DNA of 64,000 nt from Epiperipatus broadwayi (GCA_028023455.1 JAQFVV010006221.1:1866001-1930000), one strand, 5' to 3'. Numbered from the stretch's first letter, positions 24,069-37,650 are shown. Numbers and translations are program-made. The notes: generated by a model not told the origin, from the letters alone.

Positions 24069-24363
24069 GTCAATCGCATCTTGTAATATTACAAATCGAG
24101 ATTCTCAATGATAAAATCTAAACATTTTTCATTACAATTTTTTTTTTAGTGCGATGTAATGAACTTGAATAGTGAAAAATTATGAATAAAATAGTATAGT
24201 CAACTGTTTAAAAAGAATAAATATTGATATCTAAAATAAAGATTAAAAGTCAAAATAATAAGTAAAACAAAAGCTGAAATAAGAGTAAAATAATTTTATA
24301 TGAATAAAGTAGATGATTACAAGGACAAAATAAAAATAACGCAATTGAAAACTTAAAGAGAAA

Positions 24364-25997
24364 ATGAAATTTAAGTGCAATCTGATACAAAAGGAGGTGA
24401 GATGGAGAGTTCTCTTAAAAAATTTAGAAACAACAAAACGGATATCTGGGGAGACCACAGCAGAAAATATTCAATCCCCAGAAAATACTATGACTCCAGA
24501 GAAACAAGGGGAGGATAAAACCAATACAAATGATGTATCACTTAATCAAGTGATGTTAGTAAGTCAACAGCAAATGCCAGCAGAATAGTGATAAACATCT
24601 GCAAATTTACTGTCAGCAAATGAAAGCAGATATGTCAACTGATTTATTTAAAATGAAAATTGATATAACATGATTTATCTAAAAAAATGGAAAACATGAA
24701 AATTGAATTCAAAACAAGTAGCTCAACTACAGACATTAACAACAAATTGCAATTAGAGAAAGTCAGATGATGAAAACTGCAAATGTGACAAACGATTTGT
24801 AGAATTCGAGAAAAAAATTGGAAGTAAAATAAATACTGAGTGCATGGAAATGAAAAAGGTCTATGAGGATTTTGAATGCAAAATAGAACAAAATCAGAAA
24901 GAATACCAGACTCAGGTTAGTGAACAAGTAGATAATATACAAATAGAAATGAATCTATAAAAAGGAACAAGACAGTAAAGATTCTTGAAAATAAATTTCG
25001 TTTGATGGAAAATGAACATAAGTGTCTCAATATAAAGTAAAACATGATCGAAACAGAATTGATACAAAATAAAAAGTTGTGAAAATTTACTTCAAAATCA
25101 CAATAGACTAATAATTCAAATAGAAAACACCAACGGTCTCTAAATCAAACTGGAAAATTTAGAAGGTGAATATGCTAGTAAATTAGACAAATTGAAAGAA
25201 AAACAAAGTCCCAAAATTTTAAGTTTTCTGATGAGTATGAAAAGGAAATAACAAAAGCTAAATCATATCTTGAAGACCGTTAATAGAATTGCTGTCAATC
25301 AAATTTAAACCATAAATCAATATGAATTGAGTAAGGAAAGGGAGGATATGCATCAAGCATATAATAATGAAGATATCCTTGACCAAATGAAAGAAGGTAT
25401 GAATGCTCAACCATGTGTTAAAAGCAGAGCTATTAACAATCATAACCACACGCAGACCACAACCATAAACCAATTTGAATGTTAAAATATCTAATGACTA
25501 CCAATGAAGTGCCTGAGGAGCCTAAATTTATATTTCTCAGTAAATAACTTGTCAGAAGGCAAAAAGTTTGATAGTTGCATAGTCATCTGCAAGGAGATGC
25601 CTTATGATGGGAATCATTATTCCAAATACCTATTTCAATGATTATCAAACCTTATTAATAAAAAACTTTTGGAATTTCAATCGCTAGGAACCTTTACTAG
25701 ATCAATTATTGCAAGAGAAATATAGGAGTGCCCCTGGAGAAACAATTCTTTAGAAGGCAAGTGGCCAAGTTAAAAACTAGACACAGTCTTAGTCATATCA
25801 TTAGAATCATCAAACCTAATTTGTCTTTGAAAATAGAGCAACCCTTACTCTGCAGTAATGCTCAAAGCATAGAACAAATAGCTGATTTACTTAATACAGA
25901 CCACAATATGATGAACAAATATCCAGAAAAAAGAAAGGAAACATCAATTACCATCAACTATCAAAGAAGAAAAATAGTAACTAATCATAAAGACTAG
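24364..25997 (+). pseudogene. gag-like region of Gypsy element 1
   Basis: Broken frames encode a lysine-, glutamate- and asparagine-rich, coiled-coil-like protein (for example VSLNQVMLVSQQQ near 24535). Position between the priming site and protease indicates gag. No CCHC zinc knuckle was seen. The equivalent region of element 2 reads LVLNQLMMIQ near 36150, which confirms relatedness. Multiple stops make it a pseudogene. Confidence 0.6.
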
Positions 25998-26159
25998 AGT
26001 GGATGATAAGCACCATAACAGCTCAAACCCTATTGACATAGCCTCTAATAGCCAACAAAAACAAGTTAAAGTGGGTACAATAAAGATATACCCAAAGCCT
26101 CATCTAAAGCAAACTAGTTAGGGACTAGTTCCTCTCCTCAAGGACATTCAAAAAAGGAA

Positions 26160-26540
26160 CAAAAACTAATAAGCAAAGAAATGATCAATCTAACCTGTTC
26201 ATGTTTGAGGATTTATGAGTATAAAATCTTGTTAGACACTGGTAGTCAAATATCAATTATTTCTGATAAATTTTGTAAAAGAATCTTGGATAAAAACCCA
26301 AAATATTAAAATATACCCCTTAAGTTAGTTTAGGTTACCATGGCTAACAATAAAAAGGCAAAACTAGCTCAAAAACAAATCTGAGTCAAATTAACCATCA
26401 AACAAAACATATGCCTTTCTGATACTAAATGGTCTCATTCGTGAAGTCATCTTGGGGGTAGACTTCCTACACATGAACAAGTGCATGGTCAATTTCATAA
26501 ATAAATCAGTCGGGGTAAGCGACGAGGTTATACAAATGAC
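26160..26540 (+). pseudogene. Aspartic protease region of Gypsy element 1
   Basis: LLDTGSQISIISDKFC around 26229-26276 carries the DTGS active-site motif of retroviral-type aspartic proteases. The later GVDFLHMNKC (26455-26484) matches the C-terminal ILG-x-DFL segment but is in another frame, so a frameshift lies between them. Confidence 0.82.
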
Positions 26541-26839
26541 ATTACTGCTGAGTTATGACTTACACGAAATTGATTGTATAGTATCTATCATCCCAGAAGC
26601 ACATTTAAAAGAAAAATTTGCAGAATTGAATTTAATCATAGAGAATAATATCGAGAAGTTGCGATCTGTGATTGATGAATATAATATATTCTCAGAAGTA
26701 TCAGGAGCCATAGATGGATTCCAGCAACGAATCAAATTATTTGAAAAACAACCATTTGAATCCAAATCCATATGAAGATAAATAAATGGACAAGAAAATG
26801 ATCGATTTGGGGATAAATCTCTAAATACCATATTGGAAT

Positions 26840-27330
26840 CCTATTGTAATGCTGAAGAAAAAAGATGGGTCGATGAGATTTTGTTTAAATGCTAGACATC
26901 TAAACAAAATTACCATTCCAGATAGAAATATACCACCACCCATACACAAATTATAAATGAAATTTAATAGTGAGAAAGTATTTTCGATTTAACCTCAAGT
27001 TATTGGCAGATTGAACTCCCTCTAGAAGATCGCCAATATGCTGCATTCCGATATGAGGGATTCACATTTTAATAGGATGCCATTTGAATTGATTAACAAT
27101 GGTGCTGGTTTAATGAGATGCCTGGATAAAACCCTTTCTCCTGACATCAGACAGATAACTATCTACATAGATAATGTTATCATCACATCTACTACTGAAG
27201 AACAGCTTCAACATTTAAAAATATTTTTATATAGTGCTAAGATAAGGGTATAAAAATCAATTTCGAGAAGAGTACATTGGCATGCAGTGAAGTAGTCTTC
27301 TTACTCATATTATTGATTGCAATAGGGTGA
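26840..27330 (+). pseudogene. Reverse transcriptase region of Gypsy element 1
   Basis: LKKKDGSMRFCLNARHLNK near 26856, SSYWQIELPLEDRQYAAF near 26998 and a thumb region follow the Ty3/Gypsy RT order. The catalytic box reads YIDN (27164-27175) where the family has Y-x-DD, so a metal-binding aspartate is lost. Stops and shifts occur before and after. Non-functional. Confidence 0.88.
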
Positions 27331-27373
27331 GACCTCATCCAGGTAAGCTTAACGCTAAACAGAATTTTCCTAT

Positions 27374-27690
27374 TTGGGGTTATGCAATTTTTACAATCAT
27401 TTATACCCTAAATTTACTGATCACATGGAATCATTATTAAAATTTATTAGAAAATTATGGAACTGGACTGAAGATCAAGATGAGGCCTTTGCTAAAATTA
27501 AAACAGGATTTTTTAGAGCAAATCGTGCAGACTTTTCCTGTCCAGAAATAAAGTATACAGTTAGTGAGAAAGAAGCACTAGCAATAGTGTGGGCTTTCCA
27601 GAATTTTTTACAAATGCTTCTTGAATCAGAAGTGATAGTGATTACTGATCATAAGAGGTTTTTTTCTATTGCAAAAATTCAATTTTAAGT
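27374..27690 (+). pseudogene. RNase H region of Gypsy element 1
   Basis: GLCNFYNHLYPKF opens the tether after RT, and SEKEALAIVWAFQNF then VIVITDHK (27560-27655) are the RNase H motifs of Gypsy pol. About 30 residues appear deleted between the two parts, because FFRANRADFSCPEI runs directly into YTVSEKE. Confidence 0.82.
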
Positions 27691-28029
27691 CAAATAGTGT
27701 AAGGGATCCGAAAACATTGTGACTAATGTGCTAAGTCGAAATCCATGTCAATCAGAACATCTAAAAGTAGACAATGACTACATTTTAAATACTGATGTAG
27801 AAATTATGGAAAATGTTGCTAAATATAAAAAAAACACCAAATCCTAGATCAAGATCTGATCCAAATTATCAAAACATTGAATAAAGACAAAATTCTGTAT
27901 AAAGCCCAATAATCGAAATGTTATAAGTTAGACAATCAGCTCTTAAAATACAAGTTAAACAATGACAAAGGTGTGTGGAGGGTAGTAATACCTCAAATAT
28001 TAAAAAACTCATTTGTATAATATGTACAT

Positions 28030-28915
28030 TGTTTATATATGCACTATGAAGATAAAATTGAACAAATATTGAAAAACTGATGTTACTGGCCCAAAATGTA
28101 TAAAGATATGAAAGAAATTCAAAATCGACATGTATGCTTAAAAGCTAAGCCAGTAAACAAAAGTTACATCATTTCAGTAAAGTCCATCATTCCAGAAAAA
28201 GCAAACAAGATCTTAGTTGTGGATTTTTATAGTCCACTACCACCATTTAAAGAGCAAAAATATTTGTTAGTAGTTCATGATCTCTTCTCAAAATTTGTGG
28301 CAACTTACCCAATACCTCAAGTTAATACTAAATTTACTATTAAAGTAGATATCCTCCATTTTAAAGAGATAGGAAAACCAGGAACGATCTATAACTGATC
28401 ATGGTATCCCTTTCCTATCCAAAGAATGGATCGATTGGTAGAGAAACATCAAATAAAATGCGCTAGCCTCTATTAGAAATACATAGTCAATCTGTAATGC
28501 AGGAACTTGGACATTGGGGAATAAGCACACACAGAACATAGTCAATTAAATAAATTGGAGTGTAAATGAATCCAGTGGATTTGCACCCATCAGATTAAAA
28601 TTGGGGCAGAATACACCAATTCTATTCCAGAAACCCATGCCTATGTTCACTGAATCACCCATTGATCTAGAAAAAGTTTGAATGGAGGTATACCACAAAA
28701 TGTTAAAGATGAGTGAGAAATGAGGCAAAATTAAAAAAAAGTATCAATTCAAAATTGGAGATAGACTTCATTAAAACAGCTCACATGACCAAAAGAATTA
28801 TTTTCCAGAAGTTCTGTGATGCATATGAAGGCCCATTTAAATGTGCTGGCCCAAATGCATACTGGCTAGATAAGAGAAATGGAATAAAAGGGACTTATAA
28901 CATGTGAATAATGAA
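28030..28915 (+). pseudogene. Integrase region of Gypsy element 1
   Basis: A decayed HHCC zinc region (YWPKMYKDMKEI, then HVCLKAKP) leads to the catalytic core: ILVVDFYSPLPPFKEQKYL with the first acidic residue, FSKFVATYP, and an ITDHG-like second acidic site after 28390 in another frame. The C-terminal domain ends with FCDAYEGPFKCAGPNAYWL (28818-28870). The same C-terminal motif is found in element 2 near 37551. Stops and frameshifts interrupt it. Confidence 0.87.
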
Positions 28916-28967
28916 GCCATACCACGGAAAATCATAATAAATTCTTTTGCTAGCTTAATTATATATA

Positions 28968-30637
28968 GTAAAAGCCTGAAATCCGGGCACGGCTGCTTGG
29001 GATATTGTTTATGTGTCAAAACATATAAAAATGCCGTTTCGGCGGCCTTACAGGCTAATACAACATTTACGTATTGTATTAACCCATTGAGCTAGGCTGC
29101 TTTACATGACATTGCACAAAAATATTACGGCCTGTTTTGTGCTTCGAAGCTATTTACGCATATTCGTTCTATTCATAGCTGATTACTGTATCGCTTGAGG
29201 GTGTTTAAATTTCAAGGCGGTATGAATTTTTCAAATCTCCGTAATAGAGTAATGTTATTTCGATTTAAAAAATGTTGTTAATTATTAATAATTGTCATAT
29301 GGTCCCCACCCTTCCCCAAAAAAAGGTTAATATGTAAAAAATTGGCAAAGTGTATGTTCGAACAGGCTTTGACAAAGCTCATGCGCTAAGTCATGTTTCA
29401 GCGTGGGGGGAAAATATTCGAGACCACTAAAAGGTCTGAGATGAATGTGCAATTTTGAAACTTTTCTTCAGATAAATTGCCGAGTACAGAAAATGTGTGA
29501 GATTGTGGGTTTTTTTTTTGTCAGGCACACATAATGTCCACTTTTTATTACTGCAATAAAATCGAATAAATAATTTTAAAAAGTCCAAAGTTTGTGTCCT
29601 TTTTTGTTGTTTTTTTATTTCATTAGAAATTGACAAGTATTTGGATTCAATTTTTTGCAGCGGGGTTAAAATAAATGACGGCTTTGGTGGACTTTTTGTT
29701 AAGAATAACAAATTACGAAATAACCCACCGCCACCCCCAAAAGCAGTATTGTAGAAGGCTAAAAAAAAAAAGGTAATTCGAACGAAATAGAAATCAAAGT
29801 AAAAAGTGAGAAAAAGTTGTTTAAAAAAAAGAAAAAAGTTAAATTCTTGACTTTTTGGTTTACAATTCTTTTTCTGAGTGTGTGGGGGTGGGTGTTTGAA
29901 AACAATTTTTTAATCGGCAAAAACACAAAAGTAAATTTTGATTTAATATTAAGAAAAACAATTACATCAATCAAAAAGAAATCAAAATTCGAAACAAGTC
30001 CCAAAGTTGATACTCTTTTTTCAGCGCTGTTAAAATAATTGACTATTTTTGTTGCCTTTTTGTTAGTAATAACAGTACGAATTCCCCCCCCCTCCCCCGC
30101 TCAAAAAGCTGTTTCTTGTAGTAGCCAAAAAAAGGCTATTTCAAACATAATCTAAATCAAAGTGAAAACAAGTTGAGTTTAAAAAAAAAGTAAAATTAAT
30201 AATAAGAAAAACCATTTAGTCAAGCCAAAAAAGTAAAAGAAAGGTAGAATTAAGTTCTAACCAAGTCGCAAATAATTGTACAGTATTCTATTTTTTCAGC
30301 GGTGGGATTCAAACAAATTTTTTTGACGTCGTGAAATGGTCCGAAATTTTAAAATGATAAAAAGAAAAAAATACAATTAGCAAAATTTGTTGAAAAAATA
30401 TCAGGTTCCAAAAAAACCCAGAAAAAGTAACGAAAATGAATATCAAATTTTGTTTAATAATAAAGAAATCATGTTCTAAATGAAATAGAAATAAAAATTA
30501 TTCATTTAATCAATATTAGAAAAAAAAAAAAACATTGTTGTCTAAAAAAAGTTGTGGCGGCCCGGTAACGTTATATTTCATTGATTTTGTCTAGCATCAA
30601 CGCTCCAAACGGCTTTGTCCGGATTTCAGGCTTTTAC
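28968..30637. mobile_element. Large non-coding inverted-repeat element A
   Basis: The left end GTAAAAGCCTGAAATCCGG is repeated exactly in inverted form at the right end (19 bp). It interrupts Gypsy element 1 just after integrase. Flanks are TA-rich, which hides the target duplication. The interior is poor in coding potential and holds degenerate tandem units: a TTTTTGCAGCGGGGTTAAA phrase near 29652 recurs near 30019 and 30296. Subterminal CCCGGTAACGTTATATT near 30560 and a block near 29380-29420 (CTAAGTCATGTTTCAGCG) resemble element B at 47-49.7 kb. Superfamily unknown. Long A-rich open frames inside are not considered genes. Confidence 0.8.
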
Positions 30638-31339
30638 CATATATATATACACACACAGGGTGTTTATTTTAACTCCATATAGTAATCTTAATTAGTATTG
30701 TCAACAACTAGATTGAGTTAGACAAAGTAAAAAGTGATGATACACATAGTGAAACTTGTGTCTAATAATATGCTTGGAAAGTTAAATTTATAAAATTATT
30801 TCAACGAGTTGTTACATTTGGGGAAAATGACAACTCTTGTTTAACTGTAACCAAATAAAGTCCATTAAGTCTCAAAGAAAAGGTGCAAGATAGGGACTTT
30901 TAAACACCTATATTTTAATTAACGCGTAAGTCACCCAAAGCAAAACTTATTCGCATTTATAGTCAGATCTTCAATTATAAAAAAAATTGATATCTCATTA
31001 CAATAGGGAGAAATACAATCGTAGATAACTCCTACCTTATATTACCAAGTATATATATTAAAGGAATAATTTGGGAAGAGACTCCTGAGGGCAGAATCTA
31101 ACTTAAGTAGTCAAGAAATTCTAATACTAAATGATGGACTACTTATTAATTATAACTCTGAACCAACATATCCTAGCTAAAAAAATATTTTTTTTCAGGG
31201 AAGCCTAATTGAATTTAACCACTGCAATCCCTAAATAATAGATAATAAATCATTCATAAAATAGAATTAATCCACGAAAGAGTGAGTAAATTGAGGAATT
31301 AAAGATATGCATCTTTATCACCTTTTTACCAGGGGAATA
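30638..31339 (+). other. 3' internal region of Gypsy element 1
   Basis: It joins element A to the 3' LTR. No env-like or other domain was recognised. CAGGGGAATA at about 31330-31339 is a plausible polypurine tract directly before the LTR start TGTAAG. Confidence 0.5.
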
Positions 31340-33497
31340 TGTAAGAAGTAGTCTTACACCCCTCCAAAAGCGCCCTTATTCTAATTCAAACCCCAGACCT
31401 AAAATAACATTCTCTATCTTTAATAGGAAGCAAACTATATGTAAAATGAAAATACAAATCAAATAAAACTTATTACCAAAAGATGAAAGTAGTCACAAGC
31501 ACTGTAGCTAAGAAACAATTAATTGTTTCCATAATTAAATGTTTAACTTATTTTTTATAATTAAATATATGATAAATACACTCTAAACTAAACCATAAAA
31601 TGTAGTCACTAATACTTTCCTTTGTTAAAAACCTCTTGTGAATCGTTGGTTATAACACACACCTTGCAACAATACAAGTAAAGGGTGATCAAGTTTAGAC
31701 ACAAGCAAGAAAATAAAATAAAAATCAAATGCATGAAAATGAACCTGCTGTTTGAAAACATCAAACTTGCATCAAAATCGAACAACCTCACTTTGATGAT
31801 TAGCAAAAGATATAAACAAATGACCTCAAAAAATATTCATCGGCTAACCAAGATGTATAATTTTTGATGGTAAAATTGAACTTGCAATTTGAACAGAAAA
31901 ATCTGCCTCCATCAAAGTAAAAGTATTAAAAGAAAGTAGCTCATAGGGTACTGAATAAAGCTAAATTTAAAAAAAAGCAGATTTAAACCCAGACAATTAG
32001 GGGATTCTAAATTAAAAATCTCGAAAATAGCTTTAAACTTCAATATTTCTAGAGCATTTCCAAGTTTAAGAGGGAGAGTAGATCAACTTTAACTTGATAT
32101 TACCAACAACAAATATCTTGACTTTTCAATTCACTCAAGAACTTTTGTACATTTATAGATACATGTGTTCTAAGCATGAAGTTACATCGGGGGAAAAAAT
32201 TGTCACCCATGGAGCTGTAGCTGTCAAAAAAACAAATCTAACTTAGCATCTATACTGTGAACACCAGCAACTTTACTATTTAGATGTGACTGCAAATTCA
32301 ACATCTTAAAGTAGGCCATACAAACAGAAACTCTGATCACCATCAGATGTGTTCTAGAACATTCGAACCCCACCAACTGAAATATGAACTGGATCAAAGA
32401 GGGCATTTATATCTGGGGATATTGGATGAGTGGGCACTAGATAGGGATTTTATGCACAAGCCTTCTGGCATCCACAAGCATAAGAGGAAGTGGTCATGTG
32501 ATGTTTATTGGCTTAAGGATAATTTCCTTGGACTCTTAATTGATCTTTAGGTTGACGTCATTTTTTTTTGTTATTATATATATATTTCGTTTATTTCTTT
32601 CTTTTACTGTAAATTGAGGAGGGGGGGTGCAAACTATTAATAAATTAGAGAAGGGAAAGCATTGTTAGTTTTATTGTGAATTAAAATAAAATATAGGTTT
32701 CAGTGTGCACTTGCTTGTGGATAAATTTAATCATCACCTGGGGAAAGGTAAGATTTTACCCTAGTATACATTGAATAACAACATTTATACAGTGACCCTG
32801 TTGCTTTTTGTTTATTATAATTAATCATTTCGTCATTTATTTGTTTTCAGTATATATGATAATAATCTAGTGTGGATGGCCTTTCCTCTCTTTGTAGAGG
32901 CAAACTATAATAGAGGGGTGTGTGTGTGCCATACCACCACCCTGTTATTGATATGAACTCATTAATAAACTGATTGGAGATGAGGAATTATGATTTTGAT
33001 GAAATTAAATTAGCAAACAAGTGAAAACAAATATCAACAAATTATAATTTTAATTTTTTTGTGTTAGTATTGATATTGCATGAATATGCTTTGAAGGGAA
33101 ACGGGGAGTAGATTAATGATATTAACTATAATAATCAAATAATATTTACCAAGATCTAAACAAATTATTTATCTTTGTTATAACCTCATTGCCTAAATTA
33201 TGTTAATAGTAAATAAATATGAAAATATATGAGTTTAAACTAAATACTATTGGTTTTTTTACTTTCTATATTGTTCTCAATATGTCACATACTCGCACAT
33301 TATAAAGTGACATTGATATACTCTGAAGTACAATATTATGCATATTTTTTCCTGAGTTTGAACTCCTGGATTAACAGAAGTTAAAGACAGAGAAAAGAGA
33401 TGAGTACACAGGTAGATTTTTAATGTGTTTGTGTATTAATACATCATCTCCCAGGAATGAGATCAGAGTGGGCATGAATATATGGGCATGAATATAT
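31340..33497 (+). repeat. 3' LTR of Gypsy element 1, first part
   Basis: It aligns with 21981-23965. It is cut at 33497 by element 2 and resumes at 40577. It contains a 100-bp insertion from the hammerhead repeat family (32414-32515) absent from the 5' LTR. Confidence 0.87.
32414..32515 (+). repeat. 453-bp-family fragment starting at the hammerhead cleavage site
   Basis: TGGGGATATTGGATGAGTGG and following bases match the unit from the first base after the predicted GTC cleavage point, through CTTCTGGCATCC. They then jump to the unit's TAAGAG...TGGTCATGTGATGTTTA portion, so about 85 bp are missing. The 5' LTR equivalent (about 23108-23118) has no insert; the sequences diverge right after TATA(A)TC. 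Confidence 0.75.
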
Positions 33498-35525
33498 TGT
33501 AAGGATACATTTAAACCAACCACACAACCATTACTACCAACAATTGTCAAAAGGATATTATTGATTATAAGTTAATAAGTTTGAGTAAAATTGTCAGTTA
33601 AAATTATATTATTGACAATACTGATTTATATGTATACCAAACCCTTAAACGCAAGTAAATAAAAATCTCGAAAAACAAATCATTAATGTTAATGTTTTTT
33701 TGTATTTATCAATCAAATATAAAATTCTATAAAAATCAAAATGACGTTAATAATGAAAGCAAAGTGTGAAATTGAAACTCACGTTAATAAATAAAACAAG
33801 ACAATATAGAATTCTTTGGAGGTTTTTTAAGAAAAAAAGAAGGCAAATAAATTACATCGTCAAAAAAAGTTTCTTGATAAATTCTTAAAATCAATTTATT
33901 TGTCATATTAACTATCCTCAATATTAAAATTCATAAGCTGCAACAATTGCAATTTGAGAAAATTGATTAAAGAACCCACCTTAATTCTATAAAGCTTATA
34001 TTTTTTTAACCAAGTTATAACTTAGAAAAAAACAAATCATGCATGGAGCTGCTCGTCATACAATCAAGAGTTTCTGATATATATTATCATTTTAAATTAA
34101 CATCCATGATAACCATGCATGCTAACAAAAGATCTACAATGCGCTAGTCAAGTAAAGAAATTATCTCAACACAGAAAAGATAGTTTATAAAAGAGTCTGA
34201 GTCACGAACATGATTCAGATGGCAACTGAAGATCATCCAATGGACTACCATCCCGTTCATGCAAAGGAACTTTCCTAAAGGTAATACTTGGACGTTTCAC
34301 AATGTGAACTACAAGATTTTGAACTATGCCTAGACTAGGCTGGATTAACACCCCAAATTATATTTTTATATATTTTTTTCTATCCTTATTTCGCTTGCTA
34401 AATTGGTTTCTTACTTTTGAAACAGAATGTCAATCCATCCAACCATCAATTATTCTAGAGGAAAGGGAGCCATCAATACTAATTTTTTTATTTTTCTTTT
34501 AATAATAAAATTGAGGTGCAGACTCCTGAATTTGTTTGCCAATTGATACATTACTCTATTGACTTGAAAGGTGAGACTTTACTCTTATTCAATATAAAGC
34601 CCTCACACTTTTTATGTTCAATGTTTGTGTTCAATTAACTTAGTTATGAATTATTTGTTATTCGGAATGTATGATTAATCCATGCATGATTGGTCTGTCC
34701 TATCATAGATCTATATGACACCAGAATAGAAGGGTATTCAGAATCTATAAGCAACTCTCAACAGATCACAAAATATAGACAGTCAAAGTAGAAATTAAGG
34801 ACCAAATGATTTCATGAAATTGTTAAAATATAATTTAAATTTGTCTTCAATGTAAATTTGAGTTTGTTAAATTGGAATGGGGAATGAAGATCTTTCATAG
34901 GGATCAAAGGTATGGGTTAGTAAATAGTTACTGAACACATGAAGGGTGATCATGCTTATACAATCATTACATGTTAAATACATACACTACTTTGTTATAA
35001 AAAAAATTATGAATGGCGCTCATTAAAATTAATTTGTTAAATATTAAATCAAATTAGTTGTCTGTTTGATTTTTTATTTTCCAATTAATCACACTATATG
35101 TATATCCAATGCATACATCAGATATGAAATAATTATACATTGAAATAGAGTACATGTACATTCTCCCTGAGTTTGAACTCTGTGACATAATGAGGATCAA
35201 GAAGAGGTGAAGTAAGGGAAGTTATGCAAGTGTGAATCCCATCCTCAATTATTAATCATCATGGGACCACTTTCTAAAACTTAGATAAATCATCAAGTAA
35301 CTGACTTGCCTTATCATGTGTAATGCTCTACTTGGAAGACCAAGTGGGCAACCATAGTTAAATACAAATCTCAAGGAGAATAGTTCATCTGTTACCTATA
35401 CTGCTCAAATCTGTGGGGCTTTCAAATAAGAGCATGGCAGTATAGACTTAATCATGACACATGGTGTAAACAATCATGGGGGCATAACTTACATTTTCAA
35501 TCTATTACATAAGACTTTCCAGTTA
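33498..35525 (+). repeat. 5' LTR of Gypsy element 2
   Basis: It begins TGTAAGGATACATTTAAACC and aligns with 38560-40576. A TGGCACCAAAC string at 35530 follows the end and is the likely primer-binding site. Confidence 0.87.
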
Positions 35526-35529
35526 AATC

Positions 35530-35540
35530 TGGCACCAAAC
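35530..35540 (+). promoter_or_regulatory. Putative primer-binding site of element 2
   Basis: TGGCACCAAAC lies just after the 5' LTR, in the place of TGGCGCATCC in element 1. Confidence 0.5.
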
Positions 35541-35879
35541 TTTAGGGGCTTGAAACCATATGATTATTTTGTAATATGCTAACAATTTTAATATGGAAAC
35601 TAGACAAATGACAAACAGCTATAAACAGATACCAATAAAATAGTCATGTAGTCAGCCAAATAAAGCATAAAATGAGATATAAAGTAGTGGGTTAAAAAAA
35701 TTAAATAAATAAATAAACAAAATGTTAATCAAATAAACATTAAATCATAACTCATGTTAAATGTATAACATCAGGAAAGTCTCTATAATGTCTATCAAAT
35801 TACTTGATATGCATAGAAAGAAATTAGTTTGAAATAAAATCACGTAAAGTTATTTTACAAAACAAATATAATACAACAT

Positions 35880-36900
35880 AACTTACATATTAAATGATAA
35901 CCAGAAGTAAAATCAAAGCAATGGAATGGGAAACCAATAAAGAAGTTAGAAAGAAAATTGGAAAGGGGAGAAATCAAGGTTGAACAAATACAAAATCCTA
36001 TTAGGGATAGCTTAGAAACTTCTACTTTTGAAAACATAGTAGAACATAATATTGAAATATCTGGGAGACTCTTTCAGAAATAATTCAACCTCAAGAAATA
36101 CCAATAATTGTAGAAACACAAGGAAGAAAGGCACAGACTCAAATGACCTTGTTCTCAACCAGTTGATGATGATACAAAATTTGTCAATGAACATGAAAAA
36201 ACAAAATGATGATTTCAAAATAATGATGAACTATCATCAGATATGGTCACTAAAGAAGATATGAAAAAAAAAAGATGATTTTAAAATAAAAATGATGTGA
36301 TGAAACTATCATTTGATTTGACACAAGAAATAAAAAAAGGTAATCATGAAAGAGATCATAAATGCTGAAGAGATTTATTGAACTTGGAAAATGAATCAAA
36401 AACAACATTGATAATTTGAAAATCGAATGCAGAATAGATACCAAGGTCACTGTCACGAAACAAACATCTGGAAATTCCAAATTTATGTTAGAAATGAATT
36501 CAAAAGAACCTAAAGATAGTCATAGTATAAAAGATGAACCCAAAAAACTGAAATAAAGCTAAATATTGAAAGTCTTATGGAAATCATTGGAAGAACCAAT
36601 GACAATCGAAACTGATGAATGTCTAGAATCATAACATTGTGGTGACATTTATATTAAGAGTAAATATAAAATGGTTATTAGGAATACATTTTCTCAACTT
36701 CTTGATAGCTATCAGAATAGAATGTTACCATGTCATACTAATTTTATAGAAGAAAAGGATTGTAGCTTCAATAAAACTGGAGAATCTCTAAATGATGTGA
36801 CCATGTTCAACTGCCTTAAATATCAGGTCTCTATAATGAAAGAGATTATCGGAATAGTAAGCTCAGTCAAGAGAAGGAATTTAAATTTAAAGTAAATAAA
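35880..36900 (+). pseudogene. gag-like region of Gypsy element 2
   Basis: Broken frames rich in K, N and M, including DLVLNQLMMIQNLSMNMK near 36147-36200, match the element 1 gag-like region in content and position. No zinc knuckle is visible and stops are frequent. Confidence 0.55.
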
Positions 36901-37539
36901 ATAAAAAGCTATAGTCCAACATTTTGTGCTAATATCAATGATAAAGGAAATGGAAGGGATAGGAAAGGCAGGTCTTATCATAGAATAGTAGACCATACCA
37001 ATGGTAATATTCCAATGACTACCAAATACTAGCAAAGTCTATACCATCCATACAAAATGAAAGTGCCAATTACAAATAAATTTTGATTAAGGGTTAGTAA
37101 AAAAGAAAATCATTTTATCTGGTATAAAGATATCATTCTAAAATTGATTCACTTTGATTTAATAAAGTATTTATTGCATCTCTAATAATTATTGAAATTC
37201 AAGATGAGAACTAAACATACTATTTATGACTTAAATAAATAAATATATTTTTTTGAAAATTTTGATAACTTGCTTCCCTCATGGACTTAAAATTTGTCAT
37301 GTGATGATGATCTCAAATTGACATAGCAGCTGTTGGATAAAATTACAATTTGGTGCCCTGGTAAATAAATTATTACACATATGCATTTCTCTCTCTGTCA
37401 CTCCCTCTCCATCTTTATATAGCTAAGTGGAAGGTTACAATATACATATTCACTTAGATATCTATATGTATTTCAACTAAATGTAGTGCATTTAAATATG
37501 TTAAGCATATATCCATGCCCAACAAAGAAAAAAAAAGAA

Positions 37540-37650
37540 TATATTCATAAACTGTATAATACATACGAAGGTCCATTCACCTTTATTAAGTGTACAAATA
37601 TAAATGCTTAATAAACCTATAATAAAATGGGCCTAAAGGATTATCATCTA
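37540..37650 (+). pseudogene. Integrase C-terminal remnant of Gypsy element 2
   Basis: LYNTYEGPFTFIKCTN (37551-37600) parallels DAYEGPFKCAGPNAYW of element 1. It shows that the segment from protease to most of integrase was deleted between about 36900 and 37540. The ORF-like stretch after it (37799-37981) has no recognised domain. Confidence 0.65.

Noticed and set aside
29427-30038. Lysine- and phenylalanine-rich open frames
   Set aside because: They arise from A/T homopolymers within element A and occur in tandem-repeat sequence.
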